Shown here: piece after piece, positions 35,209 to 46,189 of the stretch
Layout: every line of letters begins with the position of its first letter
How positions within the stretch are numbered: position 1 is the first letter of the stretch
Assembly (NCBI GenBank): GCA_964019695.1
Contig: OZ026515.1
Location: forward strand, 73,295,644-73,359,643
DNA from: Loripinus fragilis
Lineage: Eukaryota > Mollusca > Bivalvia > Lucinida > Lucinidae
DNA length: 64,000 nt
Direction: 5' to 3'
Program-made: the position numbers and the translations under genes
Notes under the pieces: generated by a model
Databases searched by the model: none
What the model saw: the letters and a program-made list of their open reading frames with translations, nothing else
What the model was told of the DNA's origin: nothing

Positions 35209-35337
35209 ATTTATTACAATTAACGTTTGAATCCAGACCAGAGCCTATAGTTACATACACTCGGCATGGGGCCTTGTTTCTGTTGATTCATTTTTCGTTT
35301 GTTTATTCGTATGAGGGGTGTCAAGTTGGTCCTACCT

Positions 35338-35531
35338 TAGCCTGGGTTCCAGTCTTATCATTTTTTCTTCTTTTTTTTATTTTTCCGTTTCTTTGTCAAA
35401 AATGGCAATATTAATCGGAATCAATAACGGACCACCTATACCTTTGATGGTATATCTTTTTAATCTCTTATTCTTTTTAGAATATTAGCATTAGAGAATA
35501 TTGTCAAAATATACCGACTGGACCCAGGCTA
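35338..35531. mobile_element. MITE, 194 bp, with perfect 9-bp target duplication
   Basis: The termini TAGCCTGGGTTCCAGTC and GACTGGACCCAGGCTA are inverse apart from one base. GTCCTACCT occurs directly outside both (35329-35337 and 35532-35540). The AT-rich interior has no coding capacity. A 9-bp duplication is typical of Mutator-like elements, with Merlin (8-9 bp) as an alternative. Confidence 0.85.
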
Positions 35532-35660
35532 GTCCTACCTATTAAGTAAAATTAAGTCCTAGACTTTATCTATATCCATTTGTATATGAGAGTAGCGAAG
35601 GCTTTTATAGGTCTACACATATGCGCAGACTCGTCTTGGCCTTTCTTATAAATATAATAA

Positions 35661-35735
35661 AGCGGGCCACTATCGGCCCGCCAGCAAAACACCATTCAAA
35701 TGATATTTCTCTGGCGGGCGGTTAGTGGCCCTAGC
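35661..35735. repeat. 75-bp palindromic repeat (GGGCCACTATCGGCCCGCC family)
   Basis: GCGGGCCACTATCGGCCCGC and the inverse GGCGGGCGGTTAGTGGCCC enclose AAACACCATTCAAATGATAT. The arms pair almost fully, so it can form one long hairpin. Confidence 0.7.
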
Positions 35736-35849
35736 CTCCATGCTCGTCAGTGCGACAAATAATTATCATGCCCCTCCAGCTTTTTAATTACTGATCCAGA
35801 AATGTTTAATCAAATATTGTAAATTCGAGCAACGGACATAATCATGATA

Positions 35850-36063
35850 TTAATGGAGCCATGTCGTGAGAAAACCTGTCGTCAGGGTAAGAGTCATGTA
35901 AGGCTCAAGCCAACCTGCTCAGATACAGAGACTAGATGGAAAATTAAAATTTTGCATGAAGCAAGTTTAAATATTTTACTTTCCAATAAGCAAATAACAA
36001 AGGCACTGGCTGGTCTGCGCCTTTATTGTTCGCATGTTATATGCCAGGTTTTCCTGCCTTGAG
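35850..36063. repeat. MITE/SINE-like repeat with inverted ends, about 210 bp
   Basis: The left part GTCGTGAGAAAACCTGTCG faces GCCAGGTTTTCCTGCC at the right. A diverged copy spans 54617-54870 and a partial one lies near 41895-41995. Confidence 0.55.
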
Positions 36064-36072
36064 GCCCATTAT

Positions 36073-39000
36073 TATTAGCTCACCAGAGCCGAAGGCTCAG
36101 GGTGAGTTATAGTATGGGACTCGAGCCGGCGTGCATGCGTCCGTGCGTCCACACTTTCAAACATGAATATCTCTGAGACCAGCTGGCCGATCGTAATCAA
36201 ATTTCATCTGGAACATCATTGGGGTGGGGGATTGGCTGCATAAGGTTTTGGGCCTGATCGGATCAGAACTCTGGTTTCCATGGCAACAGATAGCTCCCAT
36301 AGGGTTATAATGGGGAAAATCTTGTGACCACTCTAGCTCCTTCATTTTTGATTTGTTCTTCTTTATTCTTGCAGGTAACAAGGACAACCATAAAATCTCA
36401 AATTTCGACAGGATCCGACCAGGGACTTGTGAGTTAGCTACCCTTGAGCGTCTGGAAAAATCCCCATAGACTTATAATGTGAGAAATGTTGTGACCACTC
36501 TAGTACCTTCATTTTTGGATGGATCTTCTTCATCTTTGCAGATAACAAGACCAACCATAAAAGCTCGGATGAGTTTGAATTTCGGCAAGATTCCATTGCT
36601 GACTTCGGAGTTAGCTGCCCTTGAGCATCAGAAAAATTAATGAATAATGTTGTGACCACTGTAGCTCCTTCATTTTTGATTGGATATTCTTCATTCTTGC
36701 AGGCAACAAGTAAACCCATAATATCTCAGATGGGTTCGAAATTCAGCAGGATCCGACCAGGGACTTATGAGTTACCCGCCCTTGAGCGTTTGGAAAAATC
36801 CCCATAGACTTATAATGGGAGAAATGTTGTGACCATTCTAGTGCTTTCAATTTTGAATGGATCTTCCTCATTCTTACATACAATAAGGACAATTATTAAA
36901 GCTTGGTTGAGTTTGAATTTCTGCAAGTTTCCATCACTGACTTCGGAGTTAGCTACCCTTGAGCGTCAGAAAAATTAATGAATAATGTTGTGACCACTCT
37001 AGCTCCTTTATTTTTGATCGGATCTTCTTCATTCTTGCAGGCAACAAGTAAACCCATAATATCTCGGATGGGTTTGAAATTCAGCAGGATCCGACCAGAA
37101 ACTTATGAGTTACCTGCCCTTGAGCGTTTGGAAAAATCCCTTTAGACTTATAATGGGAGAAATGTTGTGACCACTCTAATGCTTTCAATTTTAAATGGAT
37201 CTTCTTCATTCTTGCATACAATAAGAACAACTTATATAGCTTGGATGAGTTTGAATTTCGTCAAGATCCCATCACACGTTTTGGAGTTAGCTTCCCTTGA
37301 GCATCTTAAAAATTAATGAATAATGTTGTGACCACTCTAGCTCATTTATTTGATTGGATCTTCTTCATTCTTGCAGGCAACAAGTAAACCCATAATATCT
37401 TGTATGGGTTCAAAATTCAGCAGGATCCGACCTAGGACTTATGAGTTACCTGCCCTTGAGCATTTGGAAAAATCCCTATAGACTTATAATGGGAGAAATG
37501 TTGCAACCACTCTAGTGCTTTCTATTTTGAATGGATCTTCTTCATTCTTGCATACAATAAGGACAACTATTAAAGCTTGGACGAGTTTGAATTTAGTCAA
37601 GATCCCATCACCTTTTACGGAGTTAGCTCTCCTTGATCATCTTAAAAATTGATGGATAATGTTGTGGCCACTCTAGCCCCTTCATTTTTGATTGGATCTT
37701 CTTCATTCTTGAATATTACAAGGTCAACTATAAAAGCTTAGATGTGTTCAAAAATTTGGCTAGATCAGACCTGCGACTGTGGAGTTAGCTGCCCTTGAGC
37801 GTCTTAAAAATCCCCATAGACTTATAATTGGAGAATTGCTTTGACCACTCTAGTGCTTTCATTTTTATACCCCGCCACTAAAGTGTGGCGAGGTATTATG
37901 TTATACCCTTCGGTGTCTGTCCGTCTGTCCGTCCGTCCGTCCGTCCGTGCTCACCATTTCCGATCGATAACTTGAGTATTTATTCACGGAATTTTTTCAA
38001 ATTTTGCATACATATTGTTATCGGCAATGAGTGGTATGGGATTGTTAATGGGCAAAATCCCTCCATTTTTAATGGAGTTACTGCCCTTTTTCGTATTGGA
38101 AAAATGGTTTCTGGCCTGTTATTCCTTTACTGTTCATGATATCTGAATGAAACTTCACAGATATGTTGCACATCAAAGGTTACATATTGTGACTAAGGAC
38201 CGTCACTCTGACCTTCCCAGTTTGTGAGTTATCCGCCCTTGATAGGTCTGAAAAAAGGTTTTCGACCTATTGTTCCTTTACTATGTGGAATATCTGAATA
38301 TAACTTCACAGATATGTTTCACATCAAAGGTAACATATTGTGACTAAGAACCGTCACTCTTACCTTTCCCGTTTGTGAGTTATTCGCCCTTGATTGAATT
38401 AAAAAATGTTTTTTACCCGTAGTTCCTTTACTATGTGGAATATTTAAATGAAACTTTACAGATATGTTTCACATCAAAGGTTACATACTATGACAAAGAA
38501 CCATCACTCTTACCTTTTCAGTTCATGAGTTATCTGCCCTTGATTGATCTGAAAAATGGTTTTTGACCTGTAGTTCATTTACTATATGGAATATCTGAAT
38601 GAAACTTCACAGATATGTTGATCATCAAAGGTTACATATTGTGACTAAGGATCTTCACTCTTACCTTTCCAGTTCATGAGTTATCTACCCTTGATTGATC
38701 TGAAAAATGGTTTTTGACCTGTAGTTCATTTACTATATGGAATATCTGAATGAAACTTCACAGATATGTTGAACATCAAAGGTTACATATTTTTAGTAAG
38801 GACCGTCACCCTTACCTTTCCAGTTCATGAGTTATCTGCCCTTGATTGATCTGAAAAATGGTTTTTGACCTGTAGTTCATTTACTATATGGAGTATCTGA
38901 ATGAAACTTCACAGATATGTTGACCATCAAAGGTTACATATTGTGACTAAGGACGTCATATCACTGTCTATCTCAGTTCTGTTGCTATTTAGGCATTATA

Positions 39001-39890
39001 TATCTCACAAAATAACTTTTGGTGCCCCCAGCAGTGGCGGGGTATTCTGCAGTGCTTGCGATGCTTTTATTTAATAGATCATATTCATTCTTGCAGATAA
39101 GAAGGACAACTATAAAAGCTTGGATGAGTTTGAATTCAGTCCAAGATCCCATCACCTATTATGGAGTTAGCTGCCCTTGAGCATCTTAAAAACTGATACT
39201 CTAGCGCCTTCATTTTTTATTGGATCTTCTTCATTCTTTCAGGTAACAAGGACAACCTTAAAAGCTTGGATGAGTTTAATTTAAAGTAAACCAACCTCAG
39301 ATTGTGGAGTTAACTTCCCTTGAGCATCATAAAAAATCTGCATAGACTTACAATGGGAGATCTGTTGTGACCACTCTAGCACCTTCATTTTTGAATGGAT
39401 CTTCCTCATTTGTAGGTAACAAGGACCTCCAAAAAAGTTTGAATGAGTTTGATTTTCCACCACACCAATCCACCAGCTACAGAGTTAGCTGCCCTTGAGC
39501 ATCTAAAATATAACTATATAATGTTGTGACCATTCTAGAGCCTTCATTTTTCATTTGATCTTCTTCATCCCTGTAGGTTACCAGGACATACATAATAGTA
39601 TGGATGAGTTTGAATTACGGTCAGATCCCATAGCTGACTATGGAGTTAGCTGCCCTTGAGTATCTGAAAACTACACTTTCACCAGGTTTCCAATGCAATT
39701 TTTATTCAGATCTTTTTAATCATTGCAGATAACTAGAACAGGCATAATATCTTATGTTTTTGAATTAATTCCTGGTCACTGTTTCAAGTTCAGAGTTATC
39801 TGCCTTTGAGCATGGTAAATTATGGTGTCTCCAAACATTATGCTGGCTCCATGGTGAGCGATCGTTGCCCATTGGGCTACTTGTTTTATA
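36073..39890 (+). repeat. Large tandem-core dispersed repeat (GCTCACCAGAGCC family), copy 1
   Basis: It opens with a hairpin at 36078-36107 (GCTCACCAGAGCC, GAA, GGCTCAGGGTGAG), then a GTGCGTCCGTGCGTCC tract. The core is a series of diverged units: CTTCATTCTTGCAGGCAACA, then GAGTTAGCTGCCCTTGAGCG, then GACTTATAATGGGAGAAATG, in two alternating versions of about 170-190 bases. It ends GGTGAGCGATCGTTGCCCAT followed by TGGGCTACTTGTTT. A second copy lies at 57692-60610. An unrelated tandem-core element is nested inside at 37867-39050. Short frames in it are not genes. Confidence 0.85.
37867..39050 (+). mobile_element. Nested tandem-core element with ATACCCCGCC hairpin end
   Basis: Opens with a 30-base hairpin ATACCCCGCCAC, TAAA, GTGTGGCGAGGTAT, followed by GTCTGTCCGTCC and further GTCC repeats. 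The core is about six units of 151 bases (GAAAAATGGTTTTTGACCTG starts recur at 38551, 38702 and 38853). It ends near GGCGGGGTATTC. Both flanks continue the host repeat: TGCTTTCATTTTT on the left and the similar TGCTTTTATTTAA on the right, probably a diverged target duplication. Confidence 0.75.
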
Positions 39891-40489
39891 TATGCTTTTA
39901 AAGATATTGACATCAACATCTCTAAATATACATACAACACAATCAGAATTGACAAAATGGTTTTATTCAAACTGAATAATTATATAATCTTCCGGACGTT
40001 TATTATAATCATACTGATCAAACTGAGAAATTATGATACCCTGAAGACAAATGCAACCGGTCACTGACTTGATACTCGTGATTTTCCACCATAAGGCCGA
40101 TAATCCTAAAAGGTAGAAAAAATTACAACATCATTGTTACAAATCTCTAATATGGGAGTTTAAGTTTTTATTTTATTTCAACAAATTAAATATCAAAGGA
40201 TTCCCAAAAGTCTCCACTACGCAATGCTACCAGCAATTTTTTTCTCATATTATTTGAAAAGGGATGTTATTATGTTTTTAATAACAATCCACGGAAAAAA
40301 CGGGGCATTTTTACTATTTGTTTAATCATTTCAGCAGTGGTCAGAAAAAACTCGAATAAGGGAGTTAAAGTTTTCATCCAAAAATTATGAAAAATATATC
40401 AAAATGTTCGCTGAATAATGTAGTTTCTAATGCTACCAGCAATTTTTTTGTATTATGTTCCAGACTTTTTTAATAAGAGTTTAATTGTG
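39891..40489. other. Intergenic, two similar segments
   Basis: GGGAGTTTAAGTTTTTATTT...CTACCAGCAATTTTTTT near 40146 recurs diverged near 40360 (GGGAGTTAAAGTTTTCAT...CTACCAGCAATTTTTTTG), about 210 bases apart. No gene. Confidence 0.5.
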
Positions 40490-40622
40490 ACCTATGCACC
40501 TACAGAGTTTGAAGTTACTACGTCAAAAGCTTTAGGAGGAGAAGCATTTACAAGAAAATTCAATATTTGACCTTGACCTTGGGTCACAAGAAATGTTGCC
40601 CAGTACCCTCTACATCATTTGA
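40490..40622 (+). repeat. Tandem-core repeat (GACCTTGACC family), left half
   Basis: Carries one unit from GTGACCTATGCACCTACA through TATTTGACCTTGACCTTGGG to CTCTACATCATTTGA, where the 3.7-kb transposon interrupts it. The repeat resumes at 44342 without loss. Confidence 0.85.
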
Positions 40623-40648
40623 TGCGCAACGCAGGAAAAGGGCCCTTA

Positions 40649-41006
40649 TGGGTAGATTTTCACATTTTCAGTTTTTGATATTTTTCAACAGGTATATGTT
40701 CAAGTTATTGATTTGTGTAATTTTCGTTCGGAAATTATACACATCAGACCTAAAATACGGTTCTGAATAGCATTACCCTTTGATCTGACGTCACAATTTT
40801 AGCGACGTTACGTCAAAATAGTGGAAAGATATCCTGGTATCATTAACTAATCAGCAAACGTTGGATGAAAAGAGCGAACATTCCATTAAGAAGAAAGGGT
40901 CCTTAACTACTTATTACAAACAATTTGCAAAAATATGGTGGTCGTACCTCCGAAATTGACAATTCTAGAGCTGTTTAAAGTTGTATACATCAACAGATAT
41001 TGGTAC
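40649..41006. other. Transposon interior, left part
   Basis: No protein recognised. GATCTGACGTCAC and GCGACGTTACGTCAAAATAG (40780-40822) are the left subterminal motifs. Confidence 0.5.
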
Positions 41007-41017
41007 ACACTTGTGAC

Positions 41018-41220
41018 AGGAGCGCAGTGGCTCAGTGCTAGAGTGCTTGACTCGAGACTGAGGGGCCGCGGGTTCGAGCCTCACCGGCGTCACTGCGTTG
41101 TGTTCTTGAGCAAGAAACATTAATCCTAGCTAATAGTACTGGTTCAACCCAGGAAGACCCGTCCCTACATAACTGAAAGATTGTTGACGGGACGTAAAGA
41201 ATCAAATCAAACAAAAACAA
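41018..41220 (+). repeat. Intact tRNA-derived SINE, 203 bp, with 11-bp target duplication
   Basis: The head has a Pol III A box (TGGCTCAGTGC, 41028-41038) and B box (GGTTCGAGCC, 41071-41080), as in tRNA-derived SINEs. The body contains CACTGCGTTGTGTTC and TAGTACTGGTTCAACCC; the tail is GACGGGACGTAAAGAATCAA with CAAA repeats. ACACTTGTGAC flanks it exactly (41007-41017 and 41221-41231). Truncated relatives are at 29690-29825 and about 28857-28905. It inserted after the host transposon. Confidence 0.88.
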
Positions 41221-41231
41221 ACACTTGTGAC

Positions 41232-43285
41232 GTAACTTGACGTCGTCAATAATTTGATTACGGAAATAAGCGCTATTTATTTGTTTACACCTATGGAAAA
41301 GCCATAGGCCGTTTAAGGCAGGATACAAGACACAGATATATTCTTTACACCAAAAGGGTACCAGTCTGTAGGGTGAGGCCGTGGGGCTCCGTCTCAATAT
41401 GACCTAAGCTGTGTGGGACGTTCGAACACAAACACAACAACAACATCAAAAGGGTCTTTAAAACACGCATTTGCCTGAATATTTTTGACTCATTGTTGCT
41501 ATTCATAGTTATTGAATTTTGTTTCAGTTTTGAAACGAAAGGTCGTAGTACATGTAGCCTACCTTCTGCGTCCGACCTTATTTGGTATTGAAGGCGGGGT
41601 CGAGGGACAACGGACACACATCACTCTTTATTGCGTCCCACATAAGCTTGAAAATGGTGTCAGAAAATGAGCGATTCAAGCTTATGCGAGCATACACATT
41701 TACACAATAAACTTTTTGATTCAAGAGAATAACTATCCCAGCCAACATACAGTTTGGGGCAAATTTCGGCCCCTAGCTAGCTGGTGGGCCGATTGAGGAC
41801 CAATGGATAAGATGGGCCCGACGGGACATAACCTATCTTTATGGTTTCCGACACAGTGAGACTTAAATTAGTCTCCTCGGCTTCTGAGACTAGCTAGAGA
41901 AATGCAATTTTGCTCGTAGCAAGTCTAGATACAATACTTTCTAATAAGTGAATAACAAAGATGCTGATCAGACTGTATACTCCCAAATACAGGGTTTTCT
42001 GTAAAGGCTAACTAATATTGCGCAAATCAGTTTGCTTTAATTTGTTTCTAGTTTCAAAATGTTGACGCCATAGTTACTGCCAATTATAGCTTGAAATACA
42101 GTCATGGGACATATGTGACATCGCAGTCTAAATTAATGTATTACCGGATTTTTTCATTATTTTTTTTTTTTGCAAAGATTATTGTCCCCAAACTATAGAG
42201 GATGAAATTATGAAAATAGTACCAAAATACAGCAAACTGATTTACGCAATAAACACTTCATTGTAGCTTTCTTGGTTTATGGTGTTTTCGTATGATAGAC
42301 ATTTAAACACAATGGAAATTAAAATCACACTTTCTCGGTAACGTTCATGTAAGGGTAGCATCAATGATATTTTTTAAATAAATATGTTCACTTCAAACGC
42401 GTTCTACCAGAGAGCCTTGAGCGTAAATATTTTAATGTACATATTGCTATTTTTTATAAATTTGCATTCCTGTCCTGTATTATTTTTTTTGTAAATTGCG
42501 TCATGGTATTTTTGTACCCTTTTTTTCTTACAAAATGCACTGTTTTAAATGGCGACGTCGCAAAGTGGCGAATAATTATGTCCTGGGACTGTAGGCCTAC
42601 AACGATAAAATGGCCAGCATGGTCATCATATTGGTCTTTGTATGGTAAAAGGATCCATTCTTGAGCATGTTGAGGTTGACTTTATATTAATAAGCAGGGG
42701 AAAGAAGTTGCATTAAAATGAATTGGCGTCCGTTCTTTCTCCTACATGTATCAATAATTTAACTGAGATTCCTTTTCTTAAAAAAAAGCAAACAACATTT
42801 TTAAACACATAAAAGCCGTAATATTTTCTAAAATAGTTAAAAACGAATATTGAGAACCTGGAACAGTAGATCTATGTGTAATTTCAATGAAATATTTATA
42901 TGAAGCAACATAGATCTAGATCTATTTAATATATTTTAGAGCATCGGGTTAGGTCTGGTTTCCTGGACTCGACAGTTAGGCAGTGTTAAAATGACAAAAG
43001 CATATTAAACAACACTGAGAAAAACACTACACCAAAATACACGGGGTAGGCCCCAAAATAAACAGTCGAAATCTGCTGTACTCTTTTGGCTGGAATATTT
43101 CCTTATTGAACGACCAATTCCCTTATCTAGGTATTGTTTTGCAAGCAAAAATAATTTGAATACAGAAGCTAAGTATAGTTACATGATTGATGCAGTAACT
43201 AAATCTAAGTTAATATGAAAAATATTAGTTATTTTTCTATCCTCCCATATTTTAGTGTTTGTTTTATATTGCTTGATCTGTCTCA
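41232..43285. other. Transposon interior, centre, no transposase seen
   Basis: A minus-strand frame at 41345-41617 has a leucine-rich stretch (LKTLLMLLLCLC) but no recognisable domain. CATAAGCTTGAA and TTCAAGCTTATG near 41643 and 41676 form a 12-bp stem. A diverged copy of the 35850 repeat lies near 41895. The rest is AT-rich and unassigned. Confidence 0.4.
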
Positions 43286-43289
43286 AAAT

Positions 43290-44065
43290 GCGAATGACGG
43301 CTCCGGTAGCCTATGCCATGAAACCGCTGTGTTGTTGTGGATAAACGCTGTGCCTTGTAAACCAGGGGTCGCAGGCTAAGTTTGATTACCGGCTTCTCCA
43401 GACATACTTTCGGTTGAGCCTTCGGGTGCTCCCGTCATATAATACACACCCGAATCATAAACTCTTCTGGCCCGTTACTGGTTACTTCCCAGGGAAAGCC
43501 ACAAAACGCTTTTAGCCTATAGATGCCTTGTAAACCAGGGGTGGCAGGCTTGATTCCTGGCTTCTCCCAGTCTGTCAGATGAGACTTAAAGCTGTGGCCC
43601 CGTCTTCTGAGACACTTTAATACCAGAACTTCTGCCGGTTGAGTATCGGGTGCTCCTGAAAAACCATAAACCCACCCGGCCAGTATTGGTTATAGCCAAG
43701 GAACACGGACACAAACAACTTTGAGAGAATTACGTCTCCGGTAGCATATGCCTGGTAAACCAGAGGGCCTGGGGTTCGATTCCTGGCTTCTCCCAGTCTG
43801 TCAGATGACCCCGTCTTCTGAGACTCTTTAAAAATCAGAACCACTGCCGGTTGAACCTTCGCCCAGCCATCATCCAATCTCGGGCCACAATCGACCCACC
43901 GCAGTAGCGAAACGCCATTCGGATGATGTTTCGCTAGCGGGCCGATAGTGGCCCGATTGATGGTGTTTACTGGGCGGATGCTCCTGGACATAAAACAATA
44001 AAATCATAATTCCATGCGACCAGTACTGGTTATAGCCAAAGAACACGGTCACAAACAAAAGAATT
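43290..44065. repeat. Three consecutive tRNA-like SINE copies
   Basis: Each copy carries TTGTAAACCAGGGG (or GGTAAACCAGAGGG), a B-box-like GGCTTGATTCCTGGC or GGGTTCGATTCCTGGC, CTTCTCCCAGTCTGTCAGAT, then GGTTGAGCCTTCGGGTGCTC and a CCAGTACTGGTTATAGCC tail. Starts are near 43300, 43520 and 43740. The third copy is interrupted at 43864-43979 by a palindromic element. This is either repeated insertion or tandem duplication. Confidence 0.7.
43864..43979. mobile_element. 115-bp palindromic MITE inside the third SINE copy
   Basis: Ends GCCCAG and CTGGGC; the arms CATCATCCAATCTCGGGCC and the inverse GGCCCGATTGATGGTG pair for more than 50 bases around ACGCCATTCGGATGATG. The SINE text resumes on both sides (GTTGAACCTTC before, GGATGCTCCTG after). 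Confidence 0.75.
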
Positions 44066-44341
44066 ACATCTCTGGCAATACGTCTTTTTATTTTATTTAA
44101 CTTTTGCCTTAATTATTATTAAATATCAAGGATTTCTTGGAAGACGCTGATTCATTGTAGATAGTTTGTAAGAGAGTCTAAAGGATATATCAGTTTCCGA
44201 TAAATACGGTCTCAGCCTAGAATCTGATGTTAGCGTCATGGACTGAAACGTAAAATAATCGTGTAAATTTGTCTTCACTTTTGACGTCAATAACTCGTAA
44301 CGTCATTAATAACGTTAAGGGCCCAAATCGTGCGTTGCGCA

Positions 44342-45108
44342 TCATTTGACCTATTCAGCGATAAAGTTTGAAGTTGCTACGTCCAAAGGTTAAGGAGGAG
44401 ATGCATTTACAAGAAAAATCAATATTTGACCTTGACCTTGGGGTCAAGGTCACACAAAAAGTTGCCCAGTACCCTCTACATCATGTGATTTTTTCAGTTA
44501 CAAAGTTTGAAGTTGCTATGTCTAACCGTTTAGCAGGAGATACATTTACAAGAAAATACATTATTTGACCTTTGACCTTGGGGTCAAGGTCACACAAAAT
44601 GTCGCCCAGTACCCTCTACATCATGTGACCTATTCACCTACAAAGTTTGAAGTTGCTACCTCTTACGGTTGAGGAGAAGATACATTTACAAGAAACGTGA
44701 CGGACAGACTTACGGACGTACACCCAATATTGAATATCGGGCCAGTGTATAAAGGGCCATTAATAAGGGGCCAAGTGTCCAAAATAACGGGCCAGTTTAG
44801 CTCTGAATTGGCCGTTAATATCAGACTGACAAATTACTGTGGGCCATTTCCAATTTGGACGTCCATCACCATAGACATAAAATGGCCCCTTTTTAGAAGT
44901 TTATTTTATTACCTCCCTTGAGGTCCCCTGAATCATTTTATGCAACTTACAGAGGGCCATGGCCCCTTGTTAAGAAATGGCCCTTTGCCTATCTCCAGAC
45001 GTCTAAAAAGGCCCCCAAATCCATATCAGTAGCACGCACGGACGGACGACGGACCGACTTTGACACCAAATTAATAAACCCTATTTTCTAAAGAAAAAAG
45101 CGGGTATA
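44342..45108 (+). repeat. Tandem-core repeat (GACCTTGACC family), right half, with an internal insertion
   Basis: Continues the unit broken at 40622, adds two more units, and reaches the GACG tail at 44697. The tail resumes at about 45034 (CACGGACGGACGACGGACC) and closes with the terminal hairpin around 45076-45108 (CCCTATTTTCT, AAAG, AAAAAAGCGGG). Roughly 315 bases of foreign sequence at 44716-45033 split it. Confidence 0.8.
44716..45033. mobile_element. Insertion within the repeat tail, GGGCC-rich
   Basis: Contains irregular GGGCCATT and GGCCCCTT motifs (GGGCCAGTGTATAAAGGGCC, AAATGGCCCCTTT, AAGAAATGGCCCTTT) in both orientations, suggesting internal inverted repeats. No ends could be fixed and no similar sequence is visible elsewhere in the window. 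Confidence 0.5.
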
Positions 45109-45500
45109 ATGTTCATCCTAAATTAACTGTATCAATTTTTATGGAAAATTCCATTGGTCTTTATAAAAGGGTTAATACTGCAAATGGTTTCTGATCTGGA
45201 TCTCTGACAATATAGGTACCAGTGTTTGTCTTTATCTTGTTGATTACCTAATCATTGTTACTGTATGTTTACATGCTAACGTCTGTTTGTCTGCCAGATA
45301 TGCTCAAAACAGCTTACCCATAGGACAGAGACCAATTGCCTTACTAGATTCTAGTAAGTCAATTAACATTAAATCCATCTCCCCAGCAGTAACTATTTAT
45401 TTAATGTCAACTGCTCTTCAAAACTGCAAGATTAATTGTTTATACAGTGTGCTCCCTGGGAAACTGGAAGTTATAATGCTTATCGCATTAATAAATTGGT
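45109..45500. other. Intergenic, nothing identified
   Basis: AT-rich, no gene. Confidence 0.4.
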
Positions 45501-46115
45501 ATAAAAGCTATGTTTTATTCCATTGTCACAATATAGATCACAGCAACAACAATAACAGGTAGAGATGTCTCAGCTTTAGTACGAAAATAAGTGTAACTTT
45601 ATACCAAAAGGGATGGCAGTTCCGCTGCTACCTTATAACAGATATATATTTGTACTAAAACAATACTAGGTTAAACATTTACCGGTGATAAATCCTTCTC
45701 ATTTCTACCTATTATTAGGTGGCAGCTGAACTGCCTACCTTATTGGTATAAACTTACCACTATTACCGTACTAAAGCAATATGTATTAAAACATTATCTG
45801 GCGATAAATCCTTAAAGTTTCTACCTGTTATTAGGTGGCAGCTGAACTGCCATCCCATTTGGTATAAACTTCCACTTATTTCTATACTAAAACAATACGA
45901 GGTAAACATTTTCAGGCGATAAATCCTTAACATTTCTACAGGTTATTAGTGGCAGCTGAACTGCCATCCCTTTTGGTATAAACTTACACTTATTTTTGTA
46001 CTAAGGCAATATGAGATGAAAAAATCCAAGTGATAAGTCCTTAACAATTCTACCTGTTATTGTTGTTGCTGTAATCTAGATCATGACAATCGAATAAAAC
46101 ATAGCTTTTAAAGCA
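45501..46115. repeat. Inverted repeat arms enclosing a flipped satellite block
   Basis: AAAAGCTATGTTTTATTCCA through CAGCAACAACAATAACAGGT (45501-45562) is repeated inverted at about 46048-46112. Between them are one forward and three reverse satellite units (GGTGGCAGCTGAACTGCC near 45720, 45833 and 45950). The block can fold back on itself. Confidence 0.75.
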
Positions 46116-46189
46116 ATTGTAATGTTACAAAAGGATCAGTTGCAATTCTGCTGTCACCTAATTCTGAAATGTATGCTATTTAACTGTAA

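Larger units (their letters stand above)
40623..44341. mobile_element. TIR transposon, 3,719 bp, with 8-bp target duplication
   Basis: The termini are TGCGCAACGCA and its exact inverse TGCGTTGCGCA; nine further bases (GGGCCCTTA) pair after a mismatched hexamer, giving a 26-base TIR. TCATTTGA is duplicated outside both ends (40615-40622 and 44342-44349). Subterminal GACGTTACG and TGACGTCAA motifs occur near both ends. Removal rejoins a continuous tandem-core repeat, which proves the boundaries. No intact transposase is visible; the interior holds a whole SINE and several tRNA-like repeats. An 8-bp duplication allows hAT, P, Merlin or KDZ-type elements; the termini do not look like standard hAT ends. 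Confidence 0.88.

Noticed and set aside
41028..41081. tRNA gene suggested by A and B boxes
   Set aside because: Acceptor stem is not formed and the sequence continues into a SINE body with flanking target duplications.
41345..41617. 90-codon minus-strand frame with a leucine-rich signal-like stretch
   Set aside because: No domain follows the hydrophobic part and the frame lies inside a transposon; insufficient for a gene call.
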